A DNA stretch of 64,000 bases from JAQGMJ01 sp036498945 (GCA_036498945.1 DASYEQ010000140.1:1-64000); one strand, 5' to 3'; shown: positions 23,545 to 34,134, numbered from the stretch's first letter. The notes: a model not told the origin generated them from the letters alone. A program made the numbers and translations.

Positions 23545-24999
23545 TCAGGCGGCGGCTTGCCGCGCCGTCGCTGCACTCCGGCGCAGATGCACACCCTGCC
23601 GCAGCAGCGCCTGTTGCAACTCCGCCGTGTCGATGGCGCGCGCGGGCAGGCCGCGATTGGCGGCAATCGCCGCGGCGGCGCCGGCGGCTTGCCCGGTGAC
23701 CCAGCATTGCGGAATCTCGCGCAGGAAGGAATGCGAGTTGGGGTCGCTGCCGATGTGGCGCCCGGCGGCGAGTATGCCGTCGAGGCGCTGCGGCACCAGC
23801 GCGCCGTAGGGAATCGAGATGCTGGGGAATTTGAGTGAAGGCGAGGGTGAGACGCCGATCTCGTCCTCATGCACCGTGCCCGCATCCCATTGTTCGCGGG
23901 TGACGCGTTTGACTGACGTGAGGCGCCGGCTGTGGCGCGCGCCCATTTGCGGCGCCGAGAGCATCAGGAAGGCGCCAGCGAAACCGGGGGCGTGGGCACG
24001 GTAGAAATCGAGGTGCGCCACCATCAGGCGGCGCGACTCGTTTTCCACATAGGTGAGGTCTTCGACGTCCAGGCAGGAGACGCCGGACTTGCGCGGCCCC
24101 ATGAACAGCGCGACGTCGTTGCGCCAGGAGACGAAGGGCTTCTCGAACAGCGTGACGGCTTCGCGCCCGCGCGCCATGAAATCGCCGTACGCGGGGGAAG
24201 CGCGGAAGGCCAGCCATTGCTCCATATTGACGCCGCCAAAGGTCCAGGAGACGTTCATCGAATGGTTGATGTCGGTCTCGACGATGTTCGACTCGTATGG
24301 GTGGCCGGCGAAGGCATAGAGGTCGCCGTCGCCGGTGCAATCGACCACGCACTTGGCGAAAATCACCTGGCGGCCTTCCTTGCTTTCGAACACCACGCCC
24401 TTGATCGCGTTGCCTTCGACAACGGGCGCGGCGGCCCAGCTATGCAGGAGCAAATGCACCTTGTGCTCGGCAAGAATGCGCATCGACTCCCACTTCAGCC
24501 ATTCCGGGTCGATGGTCGGCGAATGCGTCACCACGCCGTGGAAGGCGGCGGTGCGGATAGACCAGTGCGCTACCTCTGCGGGATCGCGCGAGCCCCAAAG
24601 GGCGCGCGGCGGGCCGGCGACGGCATCACGAGGCAGGCGCTCCAGCAGGTCGTTCGCCATGCCGGCAATGACGGTCTTGCCATCCCAGTCGGTCATGCGG
24701 TCGATCCAGATCACCAGGCCGCCGGTGGAAAGGCCGCCGAGGTGGTTGTAGCGCTCCATGAGCGTTACGTCCGCGCCGCTGCGCGCGGCGGAGACGGCGG
24801 CGGCGGTGCCGGCGGGGCCGCCGCCGATCACCAGCACGTCGGTGTGCTTGTAGATGCGCAGGTCGCGCGCCGGCTCGCGCCAGGTGCCAAGATCGGCGCG
24901 CGGCGCCTTGACGCGCTTTTCCTTCCAGACGTCGGACTGGAAAAATTCCCGGTCCTGCTTGCCTTCAGCCCCGGCGGGGCCTTGCGGCTCGAAACCCAT
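23545..24999 (-). CDS. FAD-dependent oxidoreductase
   Basis: 484-residue flavoprotein of the FAD_oxidored type. The dinucleotide-binding motif VLVIGGGPAGTAAAVSAARS is at about residues 55-74, followed by an acidic ERYNHLGG. A central DCTGDGDLYA and a C-terminal GILAAGRHIGSDPNSHSFLR complete the FAD site. The N-terminal 50 residues are charged and not signal-like. The substrate is unknown. It lies 98 bases downstream of cysB on the same strand, with two hairpins in between, so it may be in the CysB neighbourhood or be separately expressed. A role in sulfur compound metabolism is only suggested by this position. Confidence 0.82.
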   Translation of the reverse strand: MGFEPQGPAGAEGKQDREFFQSDVWKEKRVKAPRADLGTWREPARDLRIYKHTDVLVIGGGPAGTAAAVSAARSGADVTLMERYNHLGGLSTGGLVIWIDRMTDWDGKTVIAGMANDLLERLPRDAVAGPPRALWGSRDPAEVAHWSIRTAAFHGVVTHSPTIDPEWLKWESMRILAEHKVHLLLHSWAAAPVVEGNAIKGVVFESKEGRQVIFAKCVVDCTGDGDLYAFAGHPYESNIVETDINHSMNVSWTFGGVNMEQWLAFRASPAYGDFMARGREAVTLFEKPFVSWRNDVALFMGPRKSGVSCLDVEDLTYVENESRRLMVAHLDFYRAHAPGFAGAFLMLSAPQMGARHSRRLTSVKRVTREQWDAGTVHEDEIGVSPSPSLKFPSISIPYGALVPQRLDGILAAGRHIGSDPNSHSFLREIPQCWVTGQAAGAAAAIAANRGLPARAIDTAELQQALLRQGVHLRRSAATARQAAA

Positions 25000-25045
25000 G
25001 CCGTCCTTCCTGCCGCCTTCGCTCGTAACGGGGCGGCATTGTGTT

Positions 25046-25092
25046 CAGGCGAGGCGTGCGTCGCTCGCCTGCCGGCGACTCTTGGCGCCGGC
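25046..25092 (-). terminator. two adjacent hairpins after cysB
   Basis: Stems CAGGCGAG / CTCGCCTG (25046-25053 with 25064-25071) and GCCGGCG / CGCCGGC (25071-25077 with 25086-25092) sit side by side, just after the cysB stop on the minus strand. No strong T-run is seen, so termination may be partial. Confidence 0.4.
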
Positions 25093-25097
25093 CCGGT

Positions 25098-26027
25098 TTA
25101 TTCCGCGCGGCGCTTCAGCGCCGCATCCACTTTTTCGCGGCCCAGGTCGGGCGCGTACATATGGATGAAATCATAAACGAAGCCGCGCAGGTAGGCGCCT
25201 TCGCGCACGGCGAGGTGGGTGGTCTTCTCCGGGAAGAGGTGCCCGGCGTCGATGCCGCGCAAGTGCTTGTCGCGATGCTCGTCGAAAGCGATGCCGGCGA
25301 GAATGCCCACGCCCAGCCCCAGGTCGACGTAGGTCTTGATGACGTCGGAGTCGATTGCCGAGAGGATGATGTCCGGCGTCAGGCCCTTGGCGGCGAAGGC
25401 CTGGTTGATCGAGGAGCGGCCGGCGAAGGCCGAGTCGTAGGTGATGATGGGAAAGTCCGCCAGCGCCTTGATGTTCAGCTTTTCGAGATTCAGGAGCGGG
25501 TGCTTGGGCGGCACCACCACCACGTGATGCCAGCGGTTGCAGGGCAGGGCGATCAGGTCGGGGTGATGGTCGATGGTCTCGGTGGCGATTGCCAGGTCGG
25601 CGTCGCCGTCGACCACCATCTGCGCCAGTTGCGCCGGCGCGCCCTGGTGGATGGTGAGCTTCACCTTGGGGTACTTGCGCTTGAACTCGCCCACCGCGCG
25701 CGGCAGCGTGTAGCGCGCCTGCGTATGGGTGGTGGCGATGGTCAGCGTGCCGCTTTTCTGGTCGGCGAATTCGGTGGCGGTGCTCTTGAGATTCTCCGCC
25801 TCCACCAGCAGGCGCTCGATCACCGAGACCACCGCGCGCCCGGGTTCGGTAAGCGCCGTGATGCGCTTGCCGAAGCGCACGAAGATCTGCACGCCCAGCT
25901 CTTCCTCGAGGTCGCGGATCTGCCGCGAGACGCCGGGTTGCGACGTATGCAGCGCCTCGGCCGCCGCCGTCAGATTCAGCCCCTGGCGCACGGTTTCACG
26001 CACGTAGCGCAACTGCTGGAAGTTCAT
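25098..26027 (-). CDS. cysB: LysR-type transcriptional regulator CysB
   Basis: Regulator of sulfur assimilation, 309 residues, a usual CysB/Cbl length. The N-terminal winged helix begins NFQQLRYVRETVRQGLNLTA, followed by SQPGVSRQIRDLEEELG. The effector domain has the CysB hallmark ATTHTQARYTLP and SDVIKTYVDLGLGVGI. In the family the inducer is N-acetylserine or O-acetylserine, with sulfate and thiosulfate as anti-inducers. The start at 26027 matches the family; the frame extends 10 codons further up without similarity. The upstream region to the tonB gene is unusually AT-rich. No cys structural genes are in the window, so it acts elsewhere. Confidence 0.93.
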   Translation of the reverse strand: MNFQQLRYVRETVRQGLNLTAAAEALHTSQPGVSRQIRDLEEELGVQIFVRFGKRITALTEPGRAVVSVIERLLVEAENLKSTATEFADQKSGTLTIATTHTQARYTLPRAVGEFKRKYPKVKLTIHQGAPAQLAQMVVDGDADLAIATETIDHHPDLIALPCNRWHHVVVVPPKHPLLNLEKLNIKALADFPIITYDSAFAGRSSINQAFAAKGLTPDIILSAIDSDVIKTYVDLGLGVGILAGIAFDEHRDKHLRGIDAGHLFPEKTTHLAVREGAYLRGFVYDFIHMYAPDLGREKVDAALKRRAE

Positions 26028-26137
26028 AACTATATAACTATTTGTTGTTAGGAACATCTATTTTATACCGATATGTTATTTCAAGACAAGGCAGGCGGCC
26101 GACTATGCATAAGGCGCGTGCTATAGTTTTTGGCTCG

Positions 26138-26962
26138 ATGAGTGTTCTTACCCAATCCTACCGGCCGGCCGGCGAGCGCCTGCTCTGGGGCTGCGTGGCA
26201 GCCTCCGTTCTGCTGCATGCGCTGCTGATGTGGCGCATGCACGGGGTGGAAGGTTCGCCCGCGCCGGTGGTGCCGGAACTGCGCGCCACCATCCGCCCGG
26301 CGCCGCCGCCCGCGCCGCGCCTGGCGCCGGAGCCGCCCAGGCCGGAGGTGGCGGCAACGCCCGCGCCCAAGGTCGAACCCAGGCCGCCGGAGCCGGTGAA
26401 GCCGCCCGAGCCGAAGCGCGAGGCGCCATCCGTGGTCAAGCCGGTTGCCCCGCCGGCGGCGAAGGCGCCGCCGGTGGAGAAGAAGGCCGCGCCTACTGTT
26501 CCGCAGCCTCCCGCGCCCGCGGCGCCGCCTCCCGCGGCAGCGGCACCTGCAACGCCGTCGCCGGCCGCGCCGTCAGCGGCGGTAGCGCCCGATGCCAAAG
26601 GCAGCAACAATGCCGCGCCGGCCGGCCCGGCGCCTGCCGCGCGTGGCGGCGGCAGCAGCGATTTGCGTGCGGTGGTGCGCAGCTATGAACTGCAACTGGC
26701 CCAGGCGGCGCAAAAGTACAAGCGCTATCCCGCGCAGGCGATGGAGCAGCACTGGGAGGGCACGGCGACCGTGCTGGTCCACATCGGCGCCAATGGATTT
26801 ACCACCGGCATGGAAGTGATATCGGGCACCGGCCATGACCTGCTCGACGAGCAGGCCAAGACCGCCATCAGCAAGGCCAAGGGTTTCGTCCAGGTGCCGG
26901 CGGATTTACGCGGTCAGCCCTTCGACGCGCAGGTGCGCGTGATTTTCACGCTGAGCCAGTAA
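26138..26962 (+). CDS. tonB: energy transducer TonB
   Basis: 274-residue TonB-family protein that couples the inner-membrane proton gradient to outer-membrane receptors. A single N-terminal transmembrane helix (LLWGCVAASVLLHALLMW, about 15-32) is followed by a long Pro/Ala/Lys-rich periplasmic rod (about 45-190). The C-terminal TonB domain (KYKRYPAQAMEQHWEGTATV, then GFTTGMEVISGTGHDLLDEQA) fits the family. The ATG at 26138 was chosen because the helix follows directly. A TATAGT at 26122-26127 is too close for a normal leader. exbB and exbD are not adjacent. It is convergent with argE, with 3 bases between stops. Confidence 0.88.
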   Translation: MSVLTQSYRPAGERLLWGCVAASVLLHALLMWRMHGVEGSPAPVVPELRATIRPAPPPAPRLAPEPPRPEVAATPAPKVEPRPPEPVKPPEPKREAPSVVKPVAPPAAKAPPVEKKAAPTVPQPPAPAAPPPAAAAPATPSPAAPSAAVAPDAKGSNNAAPAGPAPAARGGGSSDLRAVVRSYELQLAQAAQKYKRYPAQAMEQHWEGTATVLVHIGANGFTTGMEVISGTGHDLLDEQAKTAISKAKGFVQVPADLRGQPFDAQVRVIFTLSQ

Positions 26963-26965
26963 GCC

Positions 26966-28153
26966 TTACGCGCAGGCGCGCTCCAGCAGGCGCTCCATGA
27001 AGCTTTCGCACATGGCGATCTGCTCCAGGTCGCAATACTCGTTCGGCTTGTGCGCCTGCTCGATCGAGCCGGGGCCGCAGATGATCGAGGGCAGGCCGGC
27101 GCGTTCGAACAGGCCCGCCTCGGTGGCATAGGCCACCTTGCTGACGCCCGGCTTGCGCGACAGGGCCAGTGCCAGCTGCGTCACCTCGTCCTGCTCGGTG
27201 GCGTTGGAGCCGGGGATCGCGGAATGCAGCTTGAAGTCGATGCCGGTTTCCTCCGCCACCTTGCGCATCTCCGGCACCAGCGAGGCGGCATAGGCCTTGA
27301 CCTCGCTCTCGATGGCGTCGGGATTGGCGCCGGGCAGGTAGCGGAACTCCCAGTCGAAGGCGCATTCCTTGGGCACGATGTTGGTGGCGGTGCCGCCCTT
27401 GATGGTGCCGGTCTGCATGGTGGTGAAGGGCACGTCGAAGCCGTTGTCGCGCACTTCCAGCTGCTGCATGCGGTCGGCCATCATGCGGATGTAGGTGATG
27501 ACGCGCGCCGCGTATTCGATCGCGTTCACGCCCTGCGGGGTGAGCGAGGAATGCGCCTCGCGGCCGTGCACGGTGCAGCGGTAGGAGCGCTTGCCCTTGT
27601 GCGCCACCACCACGTTCATCGAGGTGGGTTCGCCGACGATCACCCCGGCGGCCTTGAAGCCTTGCTGCGAAAGCAGGTCGATCAGCCCGCGCACGCCGAT
27701 GCAGCCGACTTCCTCGTCGTACGACAGCGCCAGGTGGATCGGCGCCTTCAGGTCCGCCTCGAGAAAGCGCGGCACCATCGCCAGCGCGGTGCCGATGTAG
27801 CCCTTCATGTCGCAGGAGCCGCGCGCGTACAGGCGGCCGTCCTTGATGGTGGCCTTGAAGGGATCGGTGTCCCAGGCCTGGCCGTCCACCGGCACCACGT
27901 CGGTATGGCCGGAGAGCACGATGCCGGGGCGCGCGGCATGCCCGCTCTTGCCGTGGATGGTGGCGAAGAGATTGGCCTTGCGGCGGTCGGCGTCGTAGAC
28001 CAGCGTCGATTCGATGCCGTAGGGCTTGAGCCAGTCGCGCACCCATTCGATCAGCCCGAGGTTGGACTCGCGGCTGGTGGTATTGAACGAGATGAGCTTC
28101 TGGATCATCTCCAGGGATTCGGATCCGGGGGCGGGAATGCGTTCGGCTTTCAT
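26966..28153 (-). CDS. argE: M20 family deacylase, acetylornithine deacetylase (ArgE) type
   Basis: Zinc-dependent amidohydrolase of 395 residues. ArgE releases ornithine from N-acetylornithine. Metal-ligand motifs are LSGHTDVVPVDG (His and Asp), GRLYARGSCDMKG, SYDEEVGCIG (Glu pair), VGEPT, and a C-terminal His in EQAHKPNEY. The sequence best fits ArgE in the M20A group. It begins 22 bases after the ABC-transporter ATPase gene and is last in that operon, which suggests it may act on imported N-acyl amino acids or peptides rather than in arginine synthesis. The Shine-Dalgarno is not strong. Confidence 0.9.
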   Translation of the reverse strand: MKAERIPAPGSESLEMIQKLISFNTTSRESNLGLIEWVRDWLKPYGIESTLVYDADRRKANLFATIHGKSGHAARPGIVLSGHTDVVPVDGQAWDTDPFKATIKDGRLYARGSCDMKGYIGTALAMVPRFLEADLKAPIHLALSYDEEVGCIGVRGLIDLLSQQGFKAAGVIVGEPTSMNVVVAHKGKRSYRCTVHGREAHSSLTPQGVNAIEYAARVITYIRMMADRMQQLEVRDNGFDVPFTTMQTGTIKGGTATNIVPKECAFDWEFRYLPGANPDAIESEVKAYAASLVPEMRKVAEETGIDFKLHSAIPGSNATEQDEVTQLALALSRKPGVSKVAYATEAGLFERAGLPSIICGPGSIEQAHKPNEYCDLEQIAMCESFMERLLERACA

Positions 28154-28175
28154 GGCTTCACCTATGTGCAGCGGC

Positions 28176-29173
<998 letters not shown>

Positions 29174-29177
<4 letters not shown>

Positions 29178-30151
29178 GCGCGCGCCTCCACCGGCTCGCC
29201 ATGCGGATGAAAGCAGCGCACCGCGTGCGGCTCGTCGCTCAGTTGGGGGTCTTGCAGGCAGGCCTCGTCAGCACGGGGGCAGCGCTCGCGGAAGTGGCAG
29301 CCGGCAGGCAGGCGCAGGAGCGAAGGCGTGAAGCCGGGAATCTGCTTCAGGCGCTCGCCGCGCGGGTTGCGCGAGGGCACGGATTCGATCAGGCCGCGCG
29401 TGTAGGGATGGCGCGCATGGTCCAGCACGTCGTCCACCGTGCCGGCCTCCACGATGCGCCCGGCGTACATCACGGAGACTGTATCGGCAAGGCCGGCGAT
29501 CACCGAGAGGTCGTGGGTGATCCAGATCAGCGCGGTGCCGGTCTCGCGCGTCAGGCGCTGCATCTCGGCGAGGATCTGGCCTTGTATCGTCACGTCCAGC
29601 GCGGTGGTCGGTTCATCGGCGATGATCAGGTCGGGTTTGTTCAGCAGCGCAATGGCGATGGCCACGCGCTGGCGCATGCCGCCGGAGAACTGGTGCGGGT
29701 ACGCCATCAGGCGCTCGTCCGGCGAAGGAATGCCGACCGTCGCCAGCGCCGCGCGCGAGCGTTCCAGCGCTTCGCCGTGACTCACCTTTTCATGCGCGAG
29801 AATCGCCTCGGTCATCTGCGTGTCGATGCGCAGCACCGGGTTCAAGGTCATCATCGGGTCCTGGAAGATCATGGCGACGCGGTTGCCGCGCAACTGGCGC
29901 AGCGCTTCCGCGTCCAGCGTGCGCAGGTCGCGGCCGCCGAGCAGGATCTCCCCTCCCACCACGCGCCCGGGCGCATCGATCAGGCCCATGATCGAATAGC
30001 CGGTCATCGACTTGCCCGAGCCCGATTCGCCCACCAGCCCCATCACCTGTCCACGCCCGACCGTGAACGAGACTTCATTCACCGCCTTCACCACGCCCTG
30101 GCGGGTGAAGAAGTGGGTGGAGAGGTTTTTTACCTCCAGGGCGGCGCTCAT
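29174..30151 (-). CDS. peptide-type ABC transporter ATPase (Dpp/OppD-like)
   Basis: 325-residue ATPase paired with the OppF-like one. Walker A GESGSGKS, FSGGMRQRVAIAIALL and Walker B LIIADEPTTALD are intact, and the C-terminal oligo_HPY region (CHFRERCPRADEAC) is present. Such cysteine motifs at the C-terminus of both ATPases may coordinate an Fe-S cluster in this family. ATG 30151 overlaps the permease stop by 4 bases; the same overlap recurs at the other end. Peptide, nickel or glutathione substrates cannot be separated from the sequence. Confidence 0.93.
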
Positions 30152-31023
30152 TTTTGCAGCCTCGGGTTGAGCACGTCGCGCAACTGGTCCGCCACCAGAT
30201 TGATGGCGACGATGGTGATCAACAGCGCAATGCCGGGGAACAGGCTGATCCAGTATTTGCCCGAGAGCAGGTAGTTGAAGCCGTTGGCGATGAGCAAGCC
30301 CAGCGAAGGCTCGGTGATCGGCAGGCCCAGGCCGAGGAAGGAAAGCGTGGCCTCCAGCGTGATGGCGGAAGCCATCTGCACCACTGCAATGATGATCAGG
30401 GGCGGCAGGCAATTCGGCAGCAGGTGGCGAAACACGATGCGGGAAGCGGGCAGCGCCAGCACGCGCGCCGCCTCGATGTATTCGCGGCGCCGCTCCACCA
30501 GCGCGGTGCCGCGTATGGTGCGGGCGTAATACGCCCATTGCACGGTGATCAGCGCGATGATGATCTTGCCGGTGCCCTGGCCCAGCACCGCCAGCAGGAC
30601 GAGGGCGATCAGGATCGACGGGAACGACAACTGGATGTCGGCGATGCGCATCAGTACGCTGTCGGTACGCCCGCCGGCATACGCCGCCAGCATGCCCACC
30701 ACCGCGCCGATGATCAGCCCCGCGAGGGTGGCGGAGACCCCGACCGTCAGCGAAATGCGCAGGCCATAGAAAATCGCCGAGAGCATGTCGCGGCCCTGGT
30801 CGTCGGTGCCCAGCAGCGCGGTGTGTCCATTGCCCAGCTTTTCGCCCGGCGCCAGGCGTGCGTCCAGGATGTCGAGCTGCGACAGGTCATACGGATTCTG
30901 CGGCGAGATCAGCGGTGCGAACAGGGCGATGAAAATCACCACCAGCAGCGCCACGGCGCCGGCCATCGCCAGCCGGCTGGCGCGGAAATCGGTGATGAAG
31001 CGCTTGAAAGGGGTTTCTTCCAT
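30148..31023 (-). CDS. peptide-type ABC transporter permease (Dpp/OppC-like)
   Basis: 291-residue inner-membrane permease with the N-terminal OppC_N helix (AGAVALLVVIFIALFAPLI) and five or six helices in total. The EAA loop (EYIEAARVLALPASRIVFRHLLPN, about 195-218) contacts the ATPases. DDQGRDMLSAI is the family's substrate-side motif. It starts 6 bases after the unknown membrane gene and is coupled to the ATPase gene by a 4-base overlap, so all belong to one operon. Confidence 0.93.
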   Translation of the reverse strand: MEETPFKRFITDFRASRLAMAGAVALLVVIFIALFAPLISPQNPYDLSQLDILDARLAPGEKLGNGHTALLGTDDQGRDMLSAIFYGLRISLTVGVSATLAGLIIGAVVGMLAAYAGGRTDSVLMRIADIQLSFPSILIALVLLAVLGQGTGKIIIALITVQWAYYARTIRGTALVERRREYIEAARVLALPASRIVFRHLLPNCLPPLIIIAVVQMASAITLEATLSFLGLGLPITEPSLGLLIANGFNYLLSGKYWISLFPGIALLITIVAINLVADQLRDVLNPRLQK

Positions 31024-31029
31024 CTGTGC

Positions 31030-31428
31030 TCAATGGGCGAACAGGAAGCGGCCGAGCGAAATCGGCAGGGCGAACAGTACGCCGTAGGCGAAGCCATAGA
31101 GGCTGAAGAAGTCGTCACGGCCCATGCGCTGCTTGCGCATCAGGCCCTTGATCAGGCCCATCGTTAGACCACAGGCAAGCGGCGTGCCGATGAGCACGAT
31201 CATGCGCGCCTCGGGGCGGCGCGCCATGCCGTTGGGGAACATCTGCAGCGACAGCCAGCACAAGCCACAGCCGGCCGCCAGATAGAGCAGGGCTTTCAGC
31301 GCCGGCGGCGGGCTCCACTTCGAGGCGGCCTTGAAGCCGGCGCCGAACACGCCGGAAAACAGTTCGCCCAGGAGCGAAAAGACCACCTGGAAAATCAGCT
31401 CGCCGAAGATCTCGAACAGCACTTCCAC
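31030..31428 (-). CDS. hypothetical membrane protein inside the ABC transporter operon
   Basis: 132-residue protein of unknown family. Visible are an amphipathic N-terminus rich in Phe, Leu and Glu (LFEIFGELIFQVVFSLLGELF), a soluble basic stretch, and three hydrophobic segments (about 43-61, 75-95 and 110-130), the last separated by RKQRMGRDDF. The GTG start at 31428 has an excellent GGGAG site. It is 19 bases after the upstream permease and 6 bases before the next, so it is firmly within the operon. It could be an accessory subunit or a gene inserted by chance. No motif points to a function. Confidence 0.75.
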   Translation of the reverse strand: MEVLFEIFGELIFQVVFSLLGELFSGVFGAGFKAASKWSPPPALKALLYLAAGCGLCWLSLQMFPNGMARRPEARMIVLIGTPLACGLTMGLIKGLMRKQRMGRDDFFSLYGFAYGVLFALPISLGRFLFAH

Positions 31429-31447
31429 AGTCTTCTCCCTTGGTCTT

Positions 31448-32428
31448 TTAATTGGCGCCCGCGTCGCTCAGGCGCACGCGCGGGTCGAGCAGCGAATAGG
31501 CGATGTCCACCAGCAGGTTGATCAGGGTGAACATCGCCACCACGATCAGCAGGTAGGCGACGATCACCGGCCGGTCCAGCACGTTGATCGAATCGATCAG
31601 GAGCTTGCCCATGCCGGGCCAGGCGAAGATGGTCTCCGTCACCACCGCGAAGGCGATCACCGAGCCGAATTGCAGCGCGATCACGGTGACGATCGGGATC
31701 AGGATGTTCTTGAGGATATGCACGCCGACCACGCGCACGTCCGTCAGCCCCTTGGCGCGGGCGAACTTGACGTAATCGGTGAGCAGCGCCTCCTGCGTGC
31801 CGGCGCGCGCCAGGCGGATCAGCAGCGCGACGTTGAGCAAGGCCAGCGTCAGGCCCGGCAGCAGCAGGTGCTTGAGGCCATCGAGGGTGAGAAAGCTCAC
31901 CGGCACGCCCAGCAGATTCACGGTCGCGCCGCGGCCGTTGGAAGGCAGCCACCCGAGCCACACAGCGAAGATCATGATCAGCATCAGCCCGACCCAGAAG
32001 GTGGGCAGCGAGAAGCCGAGGATGGAGCCCGTCATGATGGTCTTGGAGGTCAGCGACTTCGGCTTGAGTCCCGCATAAAGCCCCAGCGGCAGGCCGATCA
32101 CCACCGCCAGCAGCATGGCGAAGCTGGCCAGTTCCAGGGTGGCCGGCATGCGCTCGAAGATCAGGCGGATCGCCGGCACGTTATAGGCGAAGGACTTGCC
32201 GAGATCGCCGCCCACCGCATGCCGCACGAACAGCAGGTATTGCAGCCACAGGGGCTTGTCCAGCCCGAGCGCCTGCACCACCGCCGTGCGGTCGGCCTGG
32301 GTGGCTTCCGGGCTGATCAGGATGTCCACCGGGTTGCCCACCGCGTAGACGCCGGCGAACACCAGGAGCGACATCACGAACAGCACCAACAGGCTTTGCA
32401 GCAGGCGGCGGATGACGAAGACGAGCAT
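31448..32428 (-). CDS. peptide-type ABC transporter permease (Dpp/OppB-like)
   Basis: 326-residue permease, first gene of the transporter operon. The N-terminus (VFVIRRLLQSLLVLFVMSLLVF) is the typical DppB start, followed by DPVDILISPEATQAD-like periplasmic residues and six transmembrane helices. The EAA loop reads YVKFARAKGLTDVRVVGVHILKN. The stop lies 19 bases before the unknown membrane gene. The region upstream (32429-32564) is short and has no obvious promoter. A binding protein would be expected near here but is missing. Confidence 0.93.
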   Translation of the reverse strand: MLVFVIRRLLQSLLVLFVMSLLVFAGVYAVGNPVDILISPEATQADRTAVVQALGLDKPLWLQYLLFVRHAVGGDLGKSFAYNVPAIRLIFERMPATLELASFAMLLAVVIGLPLGLYAGLKPKSLTSKTIMTGSILGFSLPTFWVGLMLIMIFAVWLGWLPSNGRGATVNLLGVPVSFLTLDGLKHLLLPGLTLALLNVALLIRLARAGTQEALLTDYVKFARAKGLTDVRVVGVHILKNILIPIVTVIALQFGSVIAFAVVTETIFAWPGMGKLLIDSINVLDRPVIVAYLLIVVAMFTLINLLVDIAYSLLDPRVRLSDAGAN

Positions 32429-32564
32429 GAGGGCGGGGTGGACTGCCGCGCGTGGCGGCTAGGTGTTGTAGTTTAGTGGGTCAAGCCGGCCACGCGTTGC
32501 GGCTGGCGATTTCATGCCCGCCAGCCCCGCAAGGGCAGGCGTGCAAGGTGCCGTCGGCAATGGC

Positions 32565-34019
32565 TCAGCCGTGCGAGATGGCAATGGTCTTGAGCGCCGT
32601 GAAACCCAGCAGCGCCTCGAAGCCTTTCTCGCGGCCGTAGCCCGAATGCTTCATGCCGCCGAAGGGCAGTTCGACGCCGCCGCCGGCGCCATAGTTGTTG
32701 ATGAACACCTGGCCGGCATGCAGCTTGCGCGCCAGGCGCAACTGGCGCGCGCCGTCGCGCGTCCACAGGCCCGCGATCAGGCCGTAGTCGGTGCCGTTGG
32801 CCAGTTGCACGGCGTGGGCTTCGTCCCGGAACGGCATCGCCACCAGCACCGGGCCGAACACTTCCTCGCGCGCCAGCACGTGATCGGCCGGCACGTCGGC
32901 GAACAGCGTGGGGGCGACGTAATAGCCGCCCTTGGCGGCGGCCCCGCTCACCTTGCCGCGCGCCGCCACCTTGAGGCCGTCACGCTCGCCGGCGGCGATG
33001 TAGGCGGCCACGCGGTCGCGCTGCCTGGCGCTGACCAGGGGGCCGAGATCGAGGTCGGCCTCGCCCGGGCCGGCGGTGAGGCGCGCGAACGCTTCGGCCA
33101 GGCGCTGCACCACCTGCGGGTAGATGCTCTCTTCGATCAGCGCGCGGCTGCCGGCCGAGCAGGTCTGCCCGCCGTTCTGGATGATGGCGTTGACCAGCGC
33201 CGGCAATGCCGCGTCCAGGTCGGCGTCGGCGAACACCAGTTGCGGCGACTTGCCGCCAAGTTCCAGCGTGACGGGGCGATGGTTCACCGCCGCCGCCTGG
33301 GCAACGAGGGAGCCGGTGGCAGGCGAGCCGGTAAACGAGATGTGGTCGATGCCCGTATGGGCGGAAAGCGCGGCGCCGGCTTCATTGCCGAACCCTGTGA
33401 TGATGTTCAGCGCGCCTGCCGGCAACAGCGTTGCCGCCAGCTCGGCGATACGCAAGAGCGAGAGACAGGCATCTTCCGCAGGTTTCACCACGCAGGCGTT
33501 GCCGGCGGCCAGCGCCGCGCCCACCGAGCGGCCGAAAATCTGCATCGGGTAATTCCACGGGATGATGTGGCCGGTGACGCCGTGCGGCTCGCGCACCGTC
33601 ATCACCGTGTAGCCGCGCTGGTAGGGCAAGGTCTCGCCGTGCAGCTTGTCGCAGGCGCCGGCGTAGTACTCGAAATAGCGGCCGCAAGCGCTCGCATCGG
33701 CGCGCGCCTGCTTCATCGGCTTGCCGGTATCGCGGCTTTCCAGTTGCGCCAGTTCCTCGGCATGCGCGGTGATCGTTTGCGCCAGCTGCGCTAGCAGGCG
33801 GCCGCGTTCCAGGGCCGTGACGCGGCCCCAGGGGCCATCGCCATTGCCGTAGGCGCTGCGCGCGGCCTTCACCGCGCCATCAATGTCCTGTGCATTGCCG
33901 CGCGCGATGTAGGCAAAGATCTCGCCGTTCGACGGATCGGCCACCGGCAGGGTGGCGCCGCCGGCGGGCGCGGCCCAGCGGTTGGCGATGAAATGGGCGG
34001 CCTGGATGGTGGGAAGCAT
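32565..34019 (-). CDS. NAD(P)-dependent aldehyde dehydrogenase
   Basis: 484-residue enzyme oxidising an aldehyde to its acid. Catalytic Cys in GGQTCSAGSR (about 284), general-base Glu in LELGGKSPQ (about 250), and the coenzyme site IPWNYPMQ and FTGSPATGS are present. EEVFGPVL and the C-terminal NNYGAGGGVELPFGGMKHSG fit betaine- or gamma-aminobutyraldehyde-type relatives. Length is typical. It lies upstream of the ABC transporter on the same strand with a 136-base gap, so cotranscription is uncertain. The substrate is not determinable. Confidence 0.9.
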   Translation of the reverse strand: MLPTIQAAHFIANRWAAPAGGATLPVADPSNGEIFAYIARGNAQDIDGAVKAARSAYGNGDGPWGRVTALERGRLLAQLAQTITAHAEELAQLESRDTGKPMKQARADASACGRYFEYYAGACDKLHGETLPYQRGYTVMTVREPHGVTGHIIPWNYPMQIFGRSVGAALAAGNACVVKPAEDACLSLLRIAELAATLLPAGALNIITGFGNEAGAALSAHTGIDHISFTGSPATGSLVAQAAAVNHRPVTLELGGKSPQLVFADADLDAALPALVNAIIQNGGQTCSAGSRALIEESIYPQVVQRLAEAFARLTAGPGEADLDLGPLVSARQRDRVAAYIAAGERDGLKVAARGKVSGAAAKGGYYVAPTLFADVPADHVLAREEVFGPVLVAMPFRDEAHAVQLANGTDYGLIAGLWTRDGARQLRLARKLHAGQVFINNYGAGGGVELPFGGMKHSGYGREKGFEALLGFTALKTIAISHG

Positions 34020-34105
34020 GGAAAACCTGCGCGGTAGGTAAGGCGGGCGGCTCTGGTTGCGGCGCCATTATCCGCTCTCGGCTCTACCGGCGCGACGCTT
34101 GTCAT

Positions 34106-34134
34106 TTGTGCGTCGCAGCAGCGGCCTTTATAAT
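34106..34134 (+). promoter_or_regulatory. sigma-70 promoter for ppa
   Basis: TTGTGC (34106-34111) and a perfect TATAAT (34129-34134) are 17 bases apart, 55 bases before the ppa start codon. The spacing is ideal and the -35 keeps the TTG. Confidence 0.6.
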
